Shown here one piece after another: positions 44,291 through 53,538 of a DNA stretch of 64,000 nt. A program made the position numbers and the translations under genes. The stretch spans positions 52,767 to 116,766 of the forward strand of contig JAUPUU010000297.1 in NCBI GenBank assembly GCA_030917395.1, written 5' to 3'. The DNA is from Cyanobacteriota bacterium erpe_2018_sw_21hr_WHONDRS-SW48-000092_B_bin.40 (GTDB taxonomy: Bacteria; Cyanobacteriota; Vampirovibrionia; Obscuribacterales; Obscuribacteraceae). Below the pieces are notes generated by a model. It was not told the DNA's origin, did no database searches, and saw only the letters and a list, made by a program, of their open reading frames with translations. Every line of letters begins with the position of its first letter. Positions within the stretch are counted from its first letter, which is position 1.

Positions 44291-44372
44291 AGATCTACAT
44301 GCAGATTTTGGATGTAGATTTTGGATGTAGATTCTGCAAGTAGATTCAGTAAGCAGATTCCTCAAACAGATT
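44291..44372 (+). repeat. 13-nt-period AGATT array upstream of pta
   Basis: AGAT(T/C) begins at 44291, 44303, 44316, 44329, 44342, 44355 and 44368: one 12-nt step, then five exact 13-nt steps. Spacers vary apart from TTGGATGT, which occurs twice. It fills the 138-bp gap between grxC and pta, ending 40 bp before the pta start. Not in a coding frame (13 is not a multiple of 3). Confidence 0.7.
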
Positions 44373-44412
44373 AGGTGTGATTTGTTCAGCGCCGCAAAGC
44401 TAAGGGGGTGAC

Positions 44413-45387
44413 GTGTTTCTTGACTCAATGAAATCTCGTATTAGAGGGAAGAACTATCGTGTTCTCTACGCCGATGGAGGCGAAGAGAGCGTATTAAAGG
44501 CAGCTTCAGTTTTGCGCGATGAAGGGCTGGCAATTCCAGTTGTTATGAGCGACCCCGATGAGCTGACGAAAATGGCCAAGAAGCTCAATTTGGACTTGAA
44601 GGGCATAGAAATTCACAACCCGAAGGAAGACAAAAACTTCGATCAATATGTGAATGAGTATTGTCAATTGCGAAAACACAAAGGAATGCTTGAAAAAGAA
44701 GCAAAAGAGCTGATGGGTAAGCCGCACTTCTTTGGAGCCATGATGGTTCATATGGGTGCAGCCGACGGCATGGTAAGCGGGCTCAGTGGAGAGACGAAGC
44801 CGTTTATTCCAGCGTTCCAAATCGTCGGATTGAGAGAGGGTTTTAAACGAGCATCTTCCGTTTTTGTACTAGAGTGGCCGGAAAGGCTTCTTTTCTTCGC
44901 CGACTGCTCTGTGAATATTAATCCAGATGCAAAAGGGTTGGCAGAAATTGCCTATGCCACAGTCGAAACTGTAAGGTGGCTTGGAGTTGAACCCCGTGTT
45001 GCATTTTTGTCTTTTTCTAGCCATGGCAGCGCTAAAGATGCCTCGCTGGATAAGATAAAAGAGGCTACTGCCATTGCCAAGAGAGAGATGCCTCATGCCG
45101 TCATAGATGGTGAAATACAGTTCGATGCTGCGTTGCTGCCTGATGTTGCACGAATCAAGACACAAGAAAGCCCATTGCGCGATCAAGGTGCAAACGTCTT
45201 CATTTTTCCAGACCTTAATTCAGGCAACATAGCCTACAAAATCTCCGAACGACTTGGCCGAGCAAGGGCGACAGGGCCAATGCTTCAGGGCTTGAACAAG
45301 CCCATAAATGATGTCTCACGCGGATGCTCAGTTGAAGATCTTGCCAATGCTGGTGTGCTGACTGCGGCTTTGGCTAAGTTGGACTAA
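44413..45387 (+). CDS. pta: Phosphate acetyltransferase
   Basis: 324 aa, short-form PTA/PTB family without the N-terminal DRTGG part. Typical blocks: GAMMVHMGAADGMVSGL, FADCSVNINPDAKGLAEIA, FLSFSSHGSAK and GPMLQGLNKPINDVSRGC at the end. It interconverts acetyl-CoA and acetyl phosphate; no acetate kinase gene is adjacent. Phosphate butyryltransferase is the main alternative. GTG start with GGGGGTGAC in front. The 13-nt AGATT array lies just upstream and could be regulatory. Confidence 0.88.
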   Translation: MFLDSMKSRIRGKNYRVLYADGGEESVLKAASVLRDEGLAIPVVMSDPDELTKMAKKLNLDLKGIEIHNPKEDKNFDQYVNEYCQLRKHKGMLEKEAKELMGKPHFFGAMMVHMGAADGMVSGLSGETKPFIPAFQIVGLREGFKRASSVFVLEWPERLLFFADCSVNINPDAKGLAEIAYATVETVRWLGVEPRVAFLSFSSHGSAKDASLDKIKEATAIAKREMPHAVIDGEIQFDAALLPDVARIKTQESPLRDQGANVFIFPDLNSGNIAYKISERLGRARATGPMLQGLNKPINDVSRGCSVEDLANAGVLTAALAKLD

Positions 45388-45417
45388 TTTAGTAGGAAGT
45401 GATGTACGGAGTTTATT

Positions 45418-45486
45418 ATGATCGCTCTTTCGGATGTAAGTTCATGGTTCGCCGAATGCTTGGGAGTGATCAACATTAATGAGTGA
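45418..45486 (+). CDS. Possible 22-codon leader ORF
   Basis: ATG 45418 has GGAG at a 6-nt spacing and reads 22 codons (M-I-A-L-S-D...I-N-E) before TGA at 45484-45486. It overlaps the DUF4379-like start (45479) by 8 nt in another frame. That gene's own Shine-Dalgarno sequence (GGAG) is 12 nt from its ATG, too far, so coupling through this leader is plausible. Too short for the ORF track. Confidence 0.35.
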   Translation: MIALSDVSSWFAECLGVININE

Positions 45487-46222
45487 GACCAGTTCACCTC
45501 GCAAAGCCAGAGCAACTGAACTCAATGCTGATAGTGTCAAAAGTGAGCGCACTCGGCACGCCGGTGGCCAGTTCGAGCCCTTGAGTCAGAGGTTTCCCCA
45601 GCTAGCCAGTCAGTGGCATGGGACTAATAACGGCCAGTTTACTGCTCATGATTTTTCAAGCGGTTCTGACGTCATTGCCTGGTGGCAGTGTGAAGCAGGG
45701 CCAGACCATGCGTGGCAAGCGCCTATTTTCTCGCGAGCTGCTGGCAAAGGCTGCCCCTTTTGCGCCAATAAAAGAGTCTCGATCACTAATTCGCTGGTTG
45801 TTCTTTTCCCGCAGGTGGCGCAAGAATGGCACCCTACTCTCAATGATGGCATCGGTGCTGCGGAGTTCACTTGCCGATCAAAGAAAAAAGTCTGGTGGCT
45901 ATGTCGCAATAATAGCGAGCATCAATGGCAAGCCGAAGTTTCTAGACGAGCGGACGGCAGTGGTTGCCCCTATTGCACCAATCAGAAAGCCAGTCAAGAA
46001 AATTGCCTGGCCACTAAATTTCCCAATATCGCTGCTCAATTGCACCCAACTAAGAATGGTTCCGTCAGTGGTGAATCATTGACCGCTGCGTCTAGTAAAA
46101 AAGTTTGGTGGCTTTGCCCGCAAGACAATCATGAATGGCAAGCCACAGTAGCCAATCGCACCAGCAAGAAATCTGGTTGCCCACATTGCCTATTAAACAG
46201 GCGCGGCTCCAGTGCAGTCTGA
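45479..46222 (+). CDS. Triple treble-clef zinc-finger protein (DUF4379-like)
   Basis: 247 aa. Three tandem modules of about 65 residues, each with a W-H/P-x-x-N start, VWWLC or IAWWQC, a W-x-A/x-V block, and CPFC, CPYC or CPHC at the end (QWHGTNNG; EWHPTLNDG; QLHPTKNGS). This is the DUF4379/zf treble-clef repeat found in bacterial and phage proteins, often DNA-related. The polar N-terminal 40 residues lack structure. No nuclease domain is fused here. It ends at a small hairpin and faces a convergent gene. Confidence 0.8.
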   Translation: MSETSSPRKARATELNADSVKSERTRHAGGQFEPLSQRFPQLASQWHGTNNGQFTAHDFSSGSDVIAWWQCEAGPDHAWQAPIFSRAAGKGCPFCANKRVSITNSLVVLFPQVAQEWHPTLNDGIGAAEFTCRSKKKVWWLCRNNSEHQWQAEVSRRADGSGCPYCTNQKASQENCLATKFPNIAAQLHPTKNGSVSGESLTAASSKKVWWLCPQDNHEWQATVANRTSKKSGCPHCLLNRRGSSAV

Positions 46223-46228
46223 TAGCAT

Positions 46229-46246
46229 AAGGTGCTTTGCACTTTT
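46229..46246 (+). terminator. Weak intrinsic terminator
   Basis: AAGGTGC-TTT-GCACTTT (one G-U) running into TTTTC, 7 nt after the stop of the zinc-finger gene. Confidence 0.4.
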
Positions 46247-46272
46247 CGGCGACTTATCTCGAGGTGGAAACT

Positions 46273-46962
46273 TTAAAGCACAATGCAATTACTGGCATCA
46301 TCGCATTTGCCGTTGGTAAAGTGAAAAGACCATTCACGACCAATGCCCATCCTAAACACCATTGTGCTCAAGTCTTTATTGGCTATCAGATCATGCTTTA
46401 AGTGTTTTGCAATTTCTTCCGGTGGCTTACCTAAGGCAAAAGCCTTGGTTGTTTCAAAAGCCGCATCCTCGATTGAGGCATCATATAGATTACGATTAAC
46501 TGCGACGCAGATGTTTCTACTGTAAGTAAGGCAAACTTTTACGCCATTGAATCCGAAGTAATACAAAGCACTTTGCGGATCGCTGAGGGTGTCAGGCCCC
46601 GCTTTTAATGCCCTCGTTGTTATTCTTGGCTCTCCAATGAGTTGCACAACTTCCTGGGAAGTTTTGCCCTTGACTAAATCGCTCAGTTTGCCATATATAG
46701 CCATTTCTTCCATGGCTTCCATGTCGCTCCGCCAGTAATCACTGGCGTCAGGCTGAAGGTAGATATCGTTTAATTTCTTGAACGTAGCGGAATCTAATTT
46801 GCGCAACCATAGTTCGCATATAAGGTCTATTTTAAATATTGGATGGATGCAGTGATCTGACTTGTTGCTACAGGCATCGGCTATCCAATTCCCTGCTGCG
46901 GCAGCGGTACATGAGTTAAAGACTGCTAAAAGAAGTAGGAGAAAGAGCGTGAAATTTTTCAT
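46273..46962 (-). CDS. Exported protein with BamE/SmpA-like segment
   Basis: 229 aa. Signal peptide (LLLLLAVFNSCTAAAAGN); a Cys there could be lipid-modified, but the cleavage looks type I. The middle (LVKGKTSQEVVQLIGEPR followed by a Tyr-Tyr-Phe strand) matches the short BamE/OmlA fold. Several Cys in the mature part. Function unknown. No strong Shine-Dalgarno sequence. Confidence 0.55.
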   Translation of the reverse strand: MKNFTLFLLLLLAVFNSCTAAAAGNWIADACSNKSDHCIHPIFKIDLICELWLRKLDSATFKKLNDIYLQPDASDYWRSDMEAMEEMAIYGKLSDLVKGKTSQEVVQLIGEPRITTRALKAGPDTLSDPQSALYYFGFNGVKVCLTYSRNICVAVNRNLYDASIEDAAFETTKAFALGKPPEEIAKHLKHDLIANKDLSTMVFRMGIGREWSFHFTNGKCDDASNCIVL

Positions 46963-47142
46963 ATAGGTGCAACGATAACCGACATTGATTGAGAAATAAA
47001 CCTATGTTGTAGAGTTCTATGAATTGTCTAACACTGTTACCATGATAAAGAAAGTCATTACTGATGCTGAGATATTAGCTGACAGAATCTAACGTAACAG
47101 CTCAGAAATAGACTCCAAACTTTTCTTTCAAGAGAGGCAGAA

Positions 47143-48396
47143 ATGCTGGATGACCTTAAGGGCAGAGCATTTGAATACTTTCGCAATGAGTGGAATCCGA
47201 CCAATGGTCTGATTTCTGACAAGAATCAACAGGGCTCTCCAGCCAGTATTGCCGTGCTCGGCATGGGCCTAACTGCTTATACAATTGCTTCTGAGTGTGG
47301 TCTGATGTTACGTTCTGAAGCTGTTGCACGAACACAATTAGCCCTCAAATTTCTAAAGTCGAGCCAACAAGACCCTGAGGCAGATGCTACCGGATATAAG
47401 GGCTTCTACTATCATTTTTTAGACATGGAGAGCGGTAAACGAGCCTGGCAATCTGAAATTTCAACAATCGACACTGCCATACTGATGGCCGGTGTGCTCT
47501 GCGTGCAAAATTATTTCACTCATGACTGTGAGGAAGAACGAGAGATTAGAGAAACAGCTGATTTTCTCTACCAGCGCGTTGAATGGCCCTGGGCACTTAA
47601 TGGTGCTGCAACCTTCTCTCATGGTTGGACGCCCGAAAAGAAGTTCAGCAGACATCGTTGGAATCGAAATTATAGTGAAGCAATCATTCTCTACGCTCTG
47701 GCTTTGGGGTCGCCAAGCCATGCAGTAGTGCCTTTAGGATACCTTCAGTGGACTGCTACATTTGAGACCACAAATATCTACGACATCGAGAGTCTGCATG
47801 CCGGTCCGCTGTTCATTCATCAAATGGCTCATCAGTGGATTGATTTTCGTGGCATCCAAGATCGGTTCAATAGAGAAATAGGTTTTGACTATTTCGAGAA
47901 TAGCAAAAGGGCTACCTATATTCAAAGACAGTATGCAGTGGAAAATCCAAAACAATTCGCTGACTATGGTAAGTATTGCTGGGGGCTAACCGCTAGCAAC
48001 GGGCCAGGAGCAGCTCGTCGAACTATCAGCGGAGTTAAGAGAGTGTTTTATAATTACAAAGCTCGCGGTGTACCTCAAGGACCAGACGATGGCACAATCT
48101 CACCATGGGCTGTGGTGGCATCATTGCCTTTTGCACCAGAGATAGTGCTTGAGACTATTCAAAATATGATCGAAGAACTTGGGGCACAGGGCCTAGGCAA
48201 ATATGGATTTGAGTCGAGTCAAAACAAGACCTGCAATGGTTGGGTCTCACCCTGGAAATTTGGATTAAATAAAGGTGCCGGGCTGATAATGATTGAAAAC
48301 CATCAGTCGGAACTGGTCTGGAAATTGATGAAAGATTGTCTGTATCTACAAAATGGTCTTCGTGCAGCCGGTTTCAGTGGCGGATGGCTGCAGTAA
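47143..48396 (+). CDS. Glucoamylase-family protein (COG5368-like)
   Basis: 417 aa, (alpha/alpha)6-barrel type. LLDDL-like start (MLDDLKGRAFEYFRNEWNPTNGLI), SIAVLGMGLTAYTIASE, GFYYHFLDMESGKR, ELSTID-like SEISTIDTAILMAGVL, and WNRNYSEAIILYALALGSP fit the glucoamylase-like family seen with cyclic glucan or exopolysaccharide genes. No signal peptide, so it would act in the cytoplasm as it stands, unlike many members. AGAGAGG precedes the ATG. Substrate unknown. Confidence 0.8.
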   Translation: MLDDLKGRAFEYFRNEWNPTNGLISDKNQQGSPASIAVLGMGLTAYTIASECGLMLRSEAVARTQLALKFLKSSQQDPEADATGYKGFYYHFLDMESGKRAWQSEISTIDTAILMAGVLCVQNYFTHDCEEEREIRETADFLYQRVEWPWALNGAATFSHGWTPEKKFSRHRWNRNYSEAIILYALALGSPSHAVVPLGYLQWTATFETTNIYDIESLHAGPLFIHQMAHQWIDFRGIQDRFNREIGFDYFENSKRATYIQRQYAVENPKQFADYGKYCWGLTASNGPGAARRTISGVKRVFYNYKARGVPQGPDDGTISPWAVVASLPFAPEIVLETIQNMIEELGAQGLGKYGFESSQNKTCNGWVSPWKFGLNKGAGLIMIENHQSELVWKLMKDCLYLQNGLRAAGFSGGWLQ

Positions 48397-48448
48397 TAAT
48401 TCTGTTGACTTCTCTTCTGACCATGATCAACTATCTTTGGCATACAAG

Positions 48449-49816
48449 TTACCTGCAATACAGTGCACGCATACGACTGCGATCATTGGCACTGAGATCA
48501 GTGGCACTGCTAGAAGCGAAGTACATCACATCGCTAGGGCTGGAGCTATGCCCTAAGCCCAGGCTGTGGCCTATTTCATGCAATGCCGTTGTATAAAACT
48601 CGTTCTTGTCAAAAGTCTTATCACCTGGTTTTATCAACAAAAATATTTTGGAAGTGCGCTGTCCTGAGCTATTGGTGCCACCGACGGTAACACCGCTAGC
48701 AAATGAGTGCACTAACTTGGATCTGTCATCAGTCCAATCGCAAGAGAGGTCGCTATCAGTGGGTAGCGGCACAAATCTAAACTTGAGGACCCCGCCGCTG
48801 GCATCACCCCATGTATTGAACGCTTGTTCTACTAATTTGGCATAGTCAGGGCCATCTTTGGCTGCTGTGCCTCCGGCCGACCAGACAATTTTACTGCGCC
48901 AAATATCAGGAACACAGACTTTTACCGGCATGCGCTCTGGCCCATATACGCGATAATCTTTATCGCTCTCATTGGCCTTACCGGCTTCTTGTGCTCTGAT
49001 TCGTTTAAAGTCATCTGCGTAATATTTGATTTCGTCTTTAATGGTGCTTACGTCGGACGCTTTAGGAAAACGGTCAACGTACATTTGCCTTGAGGCCTGC
49101 AGGCCTTCAAGATCACCGGCTAGGGTTTGGCACCACATCATGCCTTTAAGATAGTCTGCATTGCTGGGCTCTTCTGCCACCAGCGACTTATATTGCATCA
49201 GGGCATTCTTGTAATCTTTTGCTTTTGTGAGTGCCCAAGCATAATGACTTCTTTTCTGCTTATCGCTTGGAGCAGCGGCTGCCTCTTGACGAATTGTCTC
49301 AAGTGATTGGGAATCGATTACCGCGTTTGTAGGGCCAGCCTTCCACCGGGCCAGTTTTTTTCCCATTTCTTCGTTTATGGCTAAAGCTGCAGTGTCGTGA
49401 GGAAAACGCTTTTTGTTATCTTCAACCGTTGCTATAGCTCTTTTAAGGTCGCCACAGTAAGCATAGGCTTGTGCCAATTGAATCCAGGCTTTAGCCAATT
49501 TTGGATCGAGAATGACTGCTTTCTGAAAGCATTGCCAGGCCTCTTTGTAGCGTTTTAGCTGTGCGAATGCAAGGCCAAGATCGTATTGAATGTCGGCTTG
49601 GTTCGGGTCTAAGGCTGCTGCTTGCCAGAGTAGTTCGGCACTCTTCTGGGCATTTTCTGCCTGCAAAAACTGGACGCCTTGATTGGCCAGATCTACTGCT
49701 TTATCTTTGCGCTCAGCGCTAACTTCAGAGGCGAGAGCCGGTGAAGCCAATGTGATCAGTGTCAGGCTTGCTACAATGCTGCGGAATGATTTACTTGGCA
49801 CGTGTTCTGCTTTCAA
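48449..49816 (-). CDS. TPR protein with C-terminal metzincin (matrixin-like) protease
   Basis: 455 aa, exported (signal peptide ending near SPALASE). Residues about 40-270 contain TPR repeats (ALDPNQADIQYDLGLAFAQL, KAWIQLAQAYAYCGDLKRA). The C-terminal 150 residues are a metzincin domain: HEIGHSLGLGH at 413-423 gives the three zinc His and catalytic E414, followed by a Met-turn DVM (M431). Probably a secreted or periplasmic Zn-protease whose substrate is chosen by the TPR part. A pro-segment is not obvious. Convergent with the glucoamylase-like gene. Confidence 0.8.
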   Translation of the reverse strand: MKAEHVPSKSFRSIVASLTLITLASPALASEVSAERKDKAVDLANQGVQFLQAENAQKSAELLWQAAALDPNQADIQYDLGLAFAQLKRYKEAWQCFQKAVILDPKLAKAWIQLAQAYAYCGDLKRAIATVEDNKKRFPHDTAALAINEEMGKKLARWKAGPTNAVIDSQSLETIRQEAAAAPSDKQKRSHYAWALTKAKDYKNALMQYKSLVAEEPSNADYLKGMMWCQTLAGDLEGLQASRQMYVDRFPKASDVSTIKDEIKYYADDFKRIRAQEAGKANESDKDYRVYGPERMPVKVCVPDIWRSKIVWSAGGTAAKDGPDYAKLVEQAFNTWGDASGGVLKFRFVPLPTDSDLSCDWTDDRSKLVHSFASGVTVGGTNSSGQRTSKIFLLIKPGDKTFDKNEFYTTALHEIGHSLGLGHSSSPSDVMYFASSSATDLSANDRSRMRALYCR

Positions 49817-49840
49817 ACGGTGAGCGACAATTATAAGCGA

Positions 49841-50314
49841 TTAGTCATCATCGCACTGTACTGGCTCGATTACTTTGTCGCACTCAGGATCCCGTGGTTT
49901 CTCGTCCTTCAGGCCAGACATTACTGGCCCAATTCCCCCAATTATGGTGACAAAAGCCGGGCCTAACATTGGCATTAGGCTAGTGGCCATGCAAGCAAGA
50001 CCAGCATTGATCATCGCTAGCCAGCCAAATTTCATTCTTATGTGATTCAGCCCACGTATAGACGAACACTGTTGTGTAAGAACAGTGCCATCTCGTCTTC
50101 GATAGAAGGTCACACACAAATCTCCCTCGTTTTCGCTTATCAGGGAAACTGCATCAGCTTTTGATAGCTTGGAGATGTTATAAACGTTTTTCTGGCATGA
50201 GCCACACCTACGAACTCTTTCATTGCCTTTCATCTTCGACCATTTGTATGGGCATTCATATTGGAGAGAAATTGCAAATAGCTTGTCGTCAGAAAGCTCA
50301 ACCGGTTTTGACAT
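49841..50314 (-). CDS. Cys-rich membrane protein of unknown family
   Basis: 157 aa. Motif CPYKWSKMKGNERVRRC-GSC-x-VYNISKLSKADA, then CVTFYRRRDGTVLTQQC, a conserved four- to five-Cys pattern known from uncharacterised bacterial proteins and likely metal-binding. Two hydrophobic segments follow, and the tail is acidic (VQCDDD). The track start is 18 codons early; GGAG 7 nt before ATG 50314 supports MSKPVELSDDK. It lies 25 bp upstream of the metzincin gene on the same strand. Confidence 0.6.
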   Translation of the reverse strand: MSKPVELSDDKLFAISLQYECPYKWSKMKGNERVRRCGSCQKNVYNISKLSKADAVSLISENEGDLCVTFYRRRDGTVLTQQCSSIRGLNHIRMKFGWLAMINAGLACMATSLMPMLGPAFVTIIGGIGPVMSGLKDEKPRDPECDKVIEPVQCDDD

Positions 50315-50601
50315 TTGGTTGCTCCAAATAAGTGGCAATATTGACGCCTTATTAGAAAATTCCCTCAACCAGAATCTAACTAACCGAAACGCCAGAAACA
50401 GTCACAAAGCCTGACAATTTTGGCAAGTCCATGTAAAAATCGAGAATTAAGGTTAGTATTTGCCAGAGGCACTTTACAACTCGCAAAATAAGCTATACAT
50501 TCTTTCTTGGCATTTTTATTGATTTCGCTTTCCAGCTTTAACGTCCTAACTTACTAATTGCTTCCCACGGCACTTCTTCTAAATCTCCAAGGGAGAAAAC
50601 T

Positions 50602-51534
50602 ATGCTTTCTTATCTCAGCGTTAAGCTAAGAGAATTGGCTTCTTTCAATCGTTCTCAGCAAAAGGCAATAACCTACAAACGGGCAATCAATTACTTTCCC
50701 AGTCAATCACTGTCTCCTAAAGCCAAGAATCCTCTTACTATTTCGCAGAGAATGCCCCTCCTCCCTCAACTAATCAATATTGAGGCGCAAAAGCTTTCTG
50801 GTTGCGTTAAGACAGAATCAAGCCGCTTCAAGTCACGCTCAGCCATGCTCCTATACAAAGGTCAAGTAATTGCCAGTGTTTATGGCAGCAAGAAGAATCC
50901 ACAACAATTATTTGGTCCAGAAGCCTATACCATGATTCTCAATGAACTTGGTTCAGTCCATGTAGACCTCTCCAGCTATATTCTTCAAGATGAAGTGGTA
51001 TTGTCGGCAGCGTCAATGTTCCATGGGCAGGTGTTCAATCCCAAAGAGAGTGCTAGTGCCGTAGCCGCCCTTTCTGAGTGTTTAGATTATATCGATAGCT
51101 TTGCTGGTCCAGCTTCTATTGCTGTAGTAGATAAAGATGGCAATGCAGTTTGCTTGCTCTATGTCTTCGGCCACGGTGTCTTGGGAATCAATTCTCTCAA
51201 CTCTTTGGTTAGCGAAAAAGACATTAACTCGCTCTGGCAGTACTTGAAGAAGCATCCAGAGTCGCAGATCATGGCAAATTCAATCATTGCCGACAATGTC
51301 TCTGTTCTGGGTCTGACATTTAGTCTAATGGGCCATAATCGCAAGCACTCCGCTCCAGCCAGTGTATGCGACCCTGAAGTTGCAAATCTAGTGGCTAAAT
51401 ATTCCTTCAAACCTACTGACCGAGCCCCTGGTGTTCAAGTCGATCGCTTTATCAGCACCACCGACAAGATCGCCAAGAAACCAAAAGTCGCCCTTGGTTA
51501 TGCTACGTCTTACGACATTCACCATACTTGCTAG
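50602..51534 (+). CDS. Hypothetical cytoplasmic protein, possibly DUF4388-like
   Basis: 310 aa. Residues about 65-110 (LSGCVKTESS...AMLLYKGQVIASVYGS) recall the DUF4388/PATAN pattern in which a fold-response segment is followed by 'GQI.A.' strands, but this is weak. A second alpha/beta part follows (ASIAVVDKDGNAVCLLYVFGHG, roadblock-like rhythm). No signal, no membrane segment. AAGGGAG 6 nt before the ATG. Convergent with the membrane protein downstream with 3 bp between. Confidence 0.5.
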   Translation: MLSYLSVKLRELASFNRSQQKAITYKRAINYFPSQSLSPKAKNPLTISQRMPLLPQLINIEAQKLSGCVKTESSRFKSRSAMLLYKGQVIASVYGSKKNPQQLFGPEAYTMILNELGSVHVDLSSYILQDEVVLSAASMFHGQVFNPKESASAVAALSECLDYIDSFAGPASIAVVDKDGNAVCLLYVFGHGVLGINSLNSLVSEKDINSLWQYLKKHPESQIMANSIIADNVSVLGLTFSLMGHNRKHSAPASVCDPEVANLVAKYSFKPTDRAPGVQVDRFISTTDKIAKKPKVALGYATSYDIHHTC

Positions 51535-51537
51535 GGT

Positions 51538-52677
51538 TTAGCTTGCGCTTAGGTCTTTGATCTTCGATCTTCGAGCGTTGAGAGCAGCCCCAAGGTAACT
51601 GCCTCCCAAGGTAAAGCTTAGGGTGAGCAATATTGCCAGCAAGGTAAAGAGGGCTTTGTCGGGACCATAGTTAAACCAATTGCTATTGGCATTGAAATGC
51701 TCCACGCCTGAACTGAAGGCTCTGACCAATGAAGCCAGGGCCGTAAATCCAAGCCCGAGCATCAGGGGGGCCTGAACACAAGTCGATAGCAAAGCGGTAG
51801 CGGCTCGTGAGCTGGTTCGGCTAGCCACCGATAAAGCGAGACATTGACCAAAAATTGTATAAAAGAGTATTCCCGCGGCAAAAATAGCTGACTCTATGGT
51901 AGGCGTGGAGAAAGATGGAGAGGAGTGGTACTTGCCAGATAAAACTGTCATAAGCATGAAGCCGTTTATGAGTGCTGGTATGAAGAGCATTGCAAGGGTC
52001 GATTTAGCCATACTAGCTGCATTAAAAGTCTTGGGTAGCGCCTCACGGCACCAACCGGCAATAGCTGAGACAAATAGTGTCAGACCACCAGCGAGAGCGC
52101 TTACCAGCAATGCAGCCAAAGGACCAAGATAGTCGAAGCCGGTGAGCAAAACAAGTAGTGTTGTAGTCGTGACCGAGGCACTAACAAGAAAACGACGAAG
52201 ATGACGCTGCTGAATTAAGAGAGAATACCAGAAGGCAAAGCCTGAGCCAATTGCAACGATAACCCCAGTCATGTGACTATCGATCAGGTCCCTCATAAAT
52301 ATGTTGGGGTCAACACCATTTATCAAGTAAGCGGCATAGGACGAAAACAGCGTGGCGGTCATGATATTGAACATTAGCACGAGAATAGCCGCGCTTGCTC
52401 CACTGAATGTATGGAAAACGCTAGCACCTCGACTCAGCAATGATTGTTTTGCCACAAGAGACTTATCGCCCGCAGCGACGCAAGCGTTCATCCATACCGA
52501 CTCTTTAGTATGAGGGCTGGCCACTAACTGTGCCAGCGGCCTCAGGTCTTTAGGCAAGTGCTTCAGATGCAACACCGGATGCTCATCTGAACAACGCACG
52601 GTGACGCTCGGCTCTTGCTCGCAATGAACCGCTGGGGCAACCTCAATTTTTATTTTGTTGCACTGTTCTTGGTTCAT
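51538..52677 (-). CDS. Polytopic membrane protein of unknown function
   Basis: 379 aa. The first 90 residues are polar and cytoplasmic-like, with Cys/His (CSDEHPVLHLKHLPKD). About eight hydrophobic segments follow. Family not recognised. Located between the DUF4388-like gene and the two-component operon, with which it shares strand but not clear operon spacing (78 bp). Confidence 0.55.
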   Translation of the reverse strand: MNQEQCNKIKIEVAPAVHCEQEPSVTVRCSDEHPVLHLKHLPKDLRPLAQLVASPHTKESVWMNACVAAGDKSLVAKQSLLSRGASVFHTFSGASAAILVLMFNIMTATLFSSYAAYLINGVDPNIFMRDLIDSHMTGVIVAIGSGFAFWYSLLIQQRHLRRFLVSASVTTTTLLVLLTGFDYLGPLAALLVSALAGGLTLFVSAIAGWCREALPKTFNAASMAKSTLAMLFIPALINGFMLMTVLSGKYHSSPSFSTPTIESAIFAAGILFYTIFGQCLALSVASRTSSRAATALLSTCVQAPLMLGLGFTALASLVRAFSSGVEHFNANSNWFNYGPDKALFTLLAILLTLSFTLGGSYLGAALNARRSKIKDLSAS

Positions 52678-52755
52678 TGATTACACATTCGCTCGTGTAT
52701 TCATTATGCCCAATGGCAAGATCTTCTGCCAATCTCTGGCCATGGCGAACTGTTA

Positions 52756-53538
52756 TTACTCGTAACCAAATTCGCTGAACAACCAACTTCTATATTCTTT
52801 GTTCTGAGCCTCAAGGTCTTCGCGGGTGAGCAAGCCCCGCATAAAGGCTTCGAAAATCAGCCTGGTGCGAGGATTATAAATCTCGACGCCGGTGCTTTCT
52901 TTTAGATATGAATCTTCGCCTTTGAGCAGTTTATTGAGCAAGTTAGAAAGTCGGTTCTGTGCACCACGGTATGAGATGTGCTCCTTTTGGGCGATGGCCT
53001 TGTCTGTGAGGCCAATAGCTATGTCCATAAGAGTTTCGAATTCAAGATCGCTAATAGCGCTAGACTTGTCTCTTAGCCGATGTCGCACTTCTTCAACCTT
53101 GGAAGTGACGTAAGGTAAGTCATCGATGATTACCTGTTCGAAAGCTTTAGCCAAAGTGGTGTCGTTTTCGCTTTTGAGAATATAGCCGTGAATGGCTTCA
53201 TCAGGCACAATCTTTCCCAGCTCGCGAATATAGGCTTCATGATCAAACTGTGACCAGAACAGTATTTTAAGCGTCGGCAATTCTTTCCACATTTCTGCCG
53301 CTGCCTTAATTCCGTTCATGTTGGGCATGGCAATGTCCATCAGAACAAAATCTGGTCTAAGAGAGCCCGCTTTCTGGAGAGCTTCTTGGCCATCAGCCGC
53401 CTCTTCTAGTTGAATAAGAGGAATCTGCTGACTATCTAGCACCTGCCTCAACACCTCACCGCCATGCTGGCGGAGGCTAACCAGATCTTCTGCCACTAAA
53501 ACTTTGATACCTGTATTCTGCAGCTCAGTTTTGCTCAT
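52756..53538 (-). CDS. Response regulator, REC plus LuxR-type HTH
   Basis: 260 aa. Receiver domain residues about 12-135 with the phospho-acceptor D68 (LMDIAMPNMNG) and acidic VAEDL at the start. The HTH segment (LEFETLMDIAIGLTDKAIAQKEHISYRGAQNRLSNLLNKL) is NarL/LuxR-like but diverged. A C-terminal extension of about 60 residues follows. It overlaps the histidine kinase gene by 14 nt; AGGAA precedes the ATG. DNA-binding output of the kinase encoded upstream. Confidence 0.85.
   Translation of the reverse strand: MSKTELQNTGIKVLVAEDLVSLRQHGGEVLRQVLDSQQIPLIQLEEAADGQEALQKAGSLRPDFVLMDIAMPNMNGIKAAAEMWKELPTLKILFWSQFDHEAYIRELGKIVPDEAIHGYILKSENDTTLAKAFEQVIIDDLPYVTSKVEEVRHRLRDKSSAISDLEFETLMDIAIGLTDKAIAQKEHISYRGAQNRLSNLLNKLLKGEDSYLKESTGVEIYNPRTRLIFEAFMRGLLTREDLEAQNKEYRSWLFSEFGYE

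Noticed and set aside
44291-44372. CRISPR array
   Set aside because: The unit is 13 nt with a 5-nt conserved core; far too short, and no cas gene.
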